From assembly GCA_965220715.1 (NCBI GenBank), contig OZ244843.1, positions 5,146,001-5,210,000 on the forward strand: a DNA stretch of 64,000 bases. Direction: 5' to 3'. Every line of letters starts with the position of its first letter. Within the stretch, counting starts at the first letter, position 1. The notes under the pieces were generated by a model. The model did no database searches. It saw only the letters and a program-made list of their open reading frames with translations, and was not told where the DNA came from. This document shows, piece by piece, positions 62,160 through 64,000 of the stretch. Origin of the DNA: Bin5 sp965220715 (lineage in GTDB: Bacteria > Chloroflexota > Anaerolineae > Caldilineales > Caldilineaceae). The position numbers were made by a program, and so were the translations under genes.

Positions 62160-63038
62160 CTACCCTTTGATAGCGCCCAGAAGGATGCCTTTGATGAAGT
62201 AACGCTGGAAGAATGGATAGGCGATCAACATGGGGATCGCGGCGATGATGACGCTGGAGGCTTTGAGGGCTTCCATGCCGGCCAGCCGCTCGAAATCATC
62301 AGCGCTGGCGGTTTGCGTCGCGAGTTGCATGGACCAGATCATGTCGCGCAGGATCACCTGGAGCGGCTGCTTGTTGCCGTCGTTTATGAAGAAGATCGCC
62401 GGCAGGAACAGATTCCAGTTTGCGACGACATAGAAAAGGGTCAGTGTCAGGAGCACGGGGACGGAAAGGGGCAGCATGATATAGATGAGCACCTTGAAAT
62501 CGTTGGCGCCGTCGATGATAGCCGACTCCTCCAGTTCTTTAGGCAGCGCCTGAAAATAGCTTTTCAGGACGATCATGTTGAAGGTATTGATCGCATAGGG
62601 CCAGATAAGTGACCCCCAACTGTCGATCAGGCCCACGTCCCTCACAGTCAGATAGAAAGGGATTAGGCTGGGCGGGAAGATCATCTGAAAGACGATCAGG
62701 GTCATGAAAATATTGCGTCCCGGCAGATAGGTACGCGATAGCGGATAGGCGCAGAGAATGGTCATGAACATCTGCACCAGCGTTGCTGAGGTGGTTATGA
62801 TGAAGGAGTTACGATAGGCCAGCCAGAAGGTGCCGCCGATGATCAGGCGCTCGTAGGCATCCAGGGAGAAGCCGACCGGCCAAATGTAGACTTCACCGCG
62901 GAGGATTGGGGCTTCGGCGCTGAAGGAGCGGGCGATGGTGTGGAGGAAGGGCGTCACGGCGATGAACGCAAAGATACCGAGACCCAGATAGATCAGGATT
63001 GACTCAAGGCGGAATCGGAAATTGCGGGAAGCGACCAT
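62160..63038 (-). CDS. Sugar ABC transporter permease, LplC/YtcP type
   Basis: 292 residues with six predicted spans. The EAA loop is KELEESAIIDGANDFKVLIY and the ending RYFIKGILLGAIKG is that of MalG/LplC proteins. ATG 63038 follows TAAGGTG; an in-frame TTG at 63053 is less likely. First gene of the operon, with a candidate promoter about 260 bases upstream. The 165-base spacer to the binding protein start region has no gene. Confidence 0.92.
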   Translation of the reverse strand: MVASRNFRFRLESILIYLGLGIFAFIAVTPFLHTIARSFSAEAPILRGEVYIWPVGFSLDAYERLIIGGTFWLAYRNSFIITTSATLVQMFMTILCAYPLSRTYLPGRNIFMTLIVFQMIFPPSLIPFYLTVRDVGLIDSWGSLIWPYAINTFNMIVLKSYFQALPKELEESAIIDGANDFKVLIYIMLPLSVPVLLTLTLFYVVANWNLFLPAIFFINDGNKQPLQVILRDMIWSMQLATQTASADDFERLAGMEALKASSVIIAAIPMLIAYPFFQRYFIKGILLGAIKG

Positions 63039-63795
63039 ATAACACCTTAACACAAATGGCTGGCGGCTAGAACGCCCTCAGGAGCCACAGGCCACTGCTT
63101 GCGCGGCGCCCGGAGTTATAACTGCGTGTCGCCCTTGCTCAGCCGGTTGCACACCACGAGAATGGGGCGTGTGCCGTCTTCGGCTCGACGGGGCGCGGGT
63201 AGGGGCGTCCGTTTTCAGTCGGCGAGGAAATGTGATGTTTATTGAATGCGCCTGTGATCGAAAGGGGCGCGAGCAAGAAACAACACGACATCGAAAGGGT
63301 ATCTTAACATAGTCGACAGGGTTGCCAAAGCACCTCAAAAAGGGGGTATATTCCAAATAGGGGGCGAGTTACTGGCTACCTCTAGAGAGTTACACTGGGA
63401 TCCGCAGCCCGTTACTCTGAACATCCCCAAGTCTGGGATACACCCCCAAAAAAATTCGGATGCGGTCCAGAAAGGGGGTGGGAATCAGGCGTGCCTCCGG
63501 TCAGCTACACAAGCTGCGGGCGTCCCGCCCGCGATGCCGGGGTTGACGTCGCCGAATGGGAACGTGTTCGAGCGAAGGGGGTGAGGGAGAGGGCATTTGT
63601 CAGGTTAATGATACTGAACTATCTCCACGAACAGTTGACGAGCGTTGTACGAGAGATCACGAGAGATCACGAGAAAAAGCGACTCTTTAAAGTGAATAGG
63701 GATTAATGGACGTTTGTTGATGGGGCAGGACGCTTGTAGCTGCCGTTTGCAGCGAGTCCGCTGTCCAGCGGCCGTTGAACGGCCGGGCTGTGACG
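63039..63795. other. Long stretch without a supported gene
   Basis: No frame here resembles a known protein. A 71-residue open frame at 63491-63706 is listed as rejected. The stretch holds a candidate promoter on the - strand (63301-63328), a CACCCCC/GGGGGTG inverted pair (63441-63447 and 63474-63480), and three A-run/G5 motifs around 63340, 63357 and 63474. It also has a tandem GAGAGATCAC repeat near 63652-63671. It probably carries the control region of the lpl-like operon. Confidence 0.5.
63301..63328 (-). promoter_or_regulatory. Candidate sigma-70 promoter of the lplC operon
   Basis: On the - strand TTGGCA (63328-63323) lies 16 bases before TAAGAT (63306-63301). These match five and four of six consensus positions. 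A transcript from here would have a leader of about 255 bases before ATG 63038. Confidence 0.35.
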
Positions 63796-64000
63796 TCAGT
63801 AAGCGCCGATCTCGGTAAGTCGATCGTCGTCGATGCCGAAGTGGTGCGCGATTTCGTGGCGAACGACCCTTTGCACGAGTTCGCGGATTTCCGAATCGGT
63901 GTCGCAGCGCATGAGAATCGGGCGGCGGTAGATGCTGATCTTGTCCGGCATGACCAAGTTATAGCCGTGTGTTCGCTCAGTCTGGGGGATGCCATGGTAC
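63796..64000 (-). CDS. Zincin-like metallopeptidase, C-terminal part (5' end outside window)
   Basis: The frame is open to the window edge. The visible 68 residues read YHGIPQTERTHGY near the start and contain VVRHEIAHHFGIDDDRLTEIG at the end. The HExxH zinc motif followed by HFG and a DDRL segment is the hallmark of the small bacterial zincin-like metallopeptidase family (PF06262-like). The family is usually about 115-140 residues, so roughly half is missing. Role in vivo is not known. It faces the same way as the lpl-like operon but is separated from it by about 750 bases. Confidence 0.82.
   Translation of the reverse strand, partial: YHGIPQTERTHGYNLVMPDKISIYRRPILMRCDTDSEIRELVQRVVRHEIAHHFGIDDDRLTEIGAY

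Noticed and set aside
63491..63706. 71-residue open frame on the + strand
   Set aside because: No ribosome site, no family resemblance, and the end is formed by a short tandem repeat. It could be real but cannot be supported.
63687..63995. 102-codon frame on the - strand at the right edge
   Set aside because: The HExxH metallopeptidase reads in a different - strand frame (63796-64000), so this one is a shadow.
1..64000. CRISPR arrays, transposase or integrase genes
   Set aside because: No regularly spaced repeats of 25-40 bases and no transposase or integrase motifs were seen. The only mobile element is the group II intron.

Overview
The window is high-GC bacterial DNA packed with solute-import and catabolic operons. 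I infer a Chloroflexota (Anaerolineae/Caldilineales-type) heterotroph. The grounds are twin-arginine/lipobox substrate-binding proteins of a type common there, several phytanoyl-CoA-dioxygenase-like enzymes, paralogous LF(I/V)DD beta-propeller proteins, and short intergenic GTGGCCAG/CTGGCCAC palindromes. There are no rRNA genes, tRNAs or named markers, so the taxonomy is inference.

Region 1 (1-35.8 kb, + strand) is a set of carbohydrate/glycoside uptake modules. It begins with the end of an oligopeptide-type ABC operon (partial propeller protein, two ATPases). Two CUT1-type sugar importers follow (binding protein plus two permeases each), with a propeller protein, an NAD-dependent epimerase, an amidohydrolase and a PhyH-type dioxygenase. 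An ORF-less group II intron (about 15.03-15.73 kb) separates these from a complete oligopeptide-type importer (binding protein, two permeases, two ATPases). That importer is preceded by two unrecognised genes and followed by propeller proteins. An McrBC modification-dependent restriction module (26.6-29.5 kb) sits inside the row of propeller genes, flanked by a 12-bp direct repeat. The block ends with a luciferase-like flavin oxidoreductase, a second PhyH protein and a Gfo/Idh/MocA oxidoreductase.

Region 2 (35.9-42 kb) holds a third PhyH gene and an unusual two-gene unit. One gene encodes a CHAT (caspase-like) protein. The other encodes a 902-residue fusion of a glycosidase-like barrel that seems to lack its nucleophile with a polytopic O-antigen ligase/polymerase-like domain. 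A membrane protein is transcribed divergently from this unit.

Region 3 (42-54.9 kb, - strand) is a glycerol/dihydroxyacetone operon. It encodes DhaK, DhaL, glycerol kinase, DhaM (EIIA-type), HPr and Enzyme I. These are followed by the three subunits of anaerobic glycerol-3-phosphate dehydrogenase (GlpA, GlpB, GlpC) and a ketopantoate-reductase-like protein. The whole PEP to EI to HPr to DhaM to DhaKL phosphate relay is encoded together, with no sugar PTS permease in view. A malate/lactate-dehydrogenase-family gene lies upstream.

Region 4 (55-63 kb, - strand) has a sulfatase-fold enzyme with an atypical active-site motif, two surface/envelope proteins, an SDR dehydrogenase and an LplABC-like importer. 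The window ends in about 750 bases without a supported gene and the 3' part of a zincin-like metallopeptidase gene. No ATPase of the MsmK/UgpC type for the three CUT1 importers is present, so a shared ATPase elsewhere is likely.
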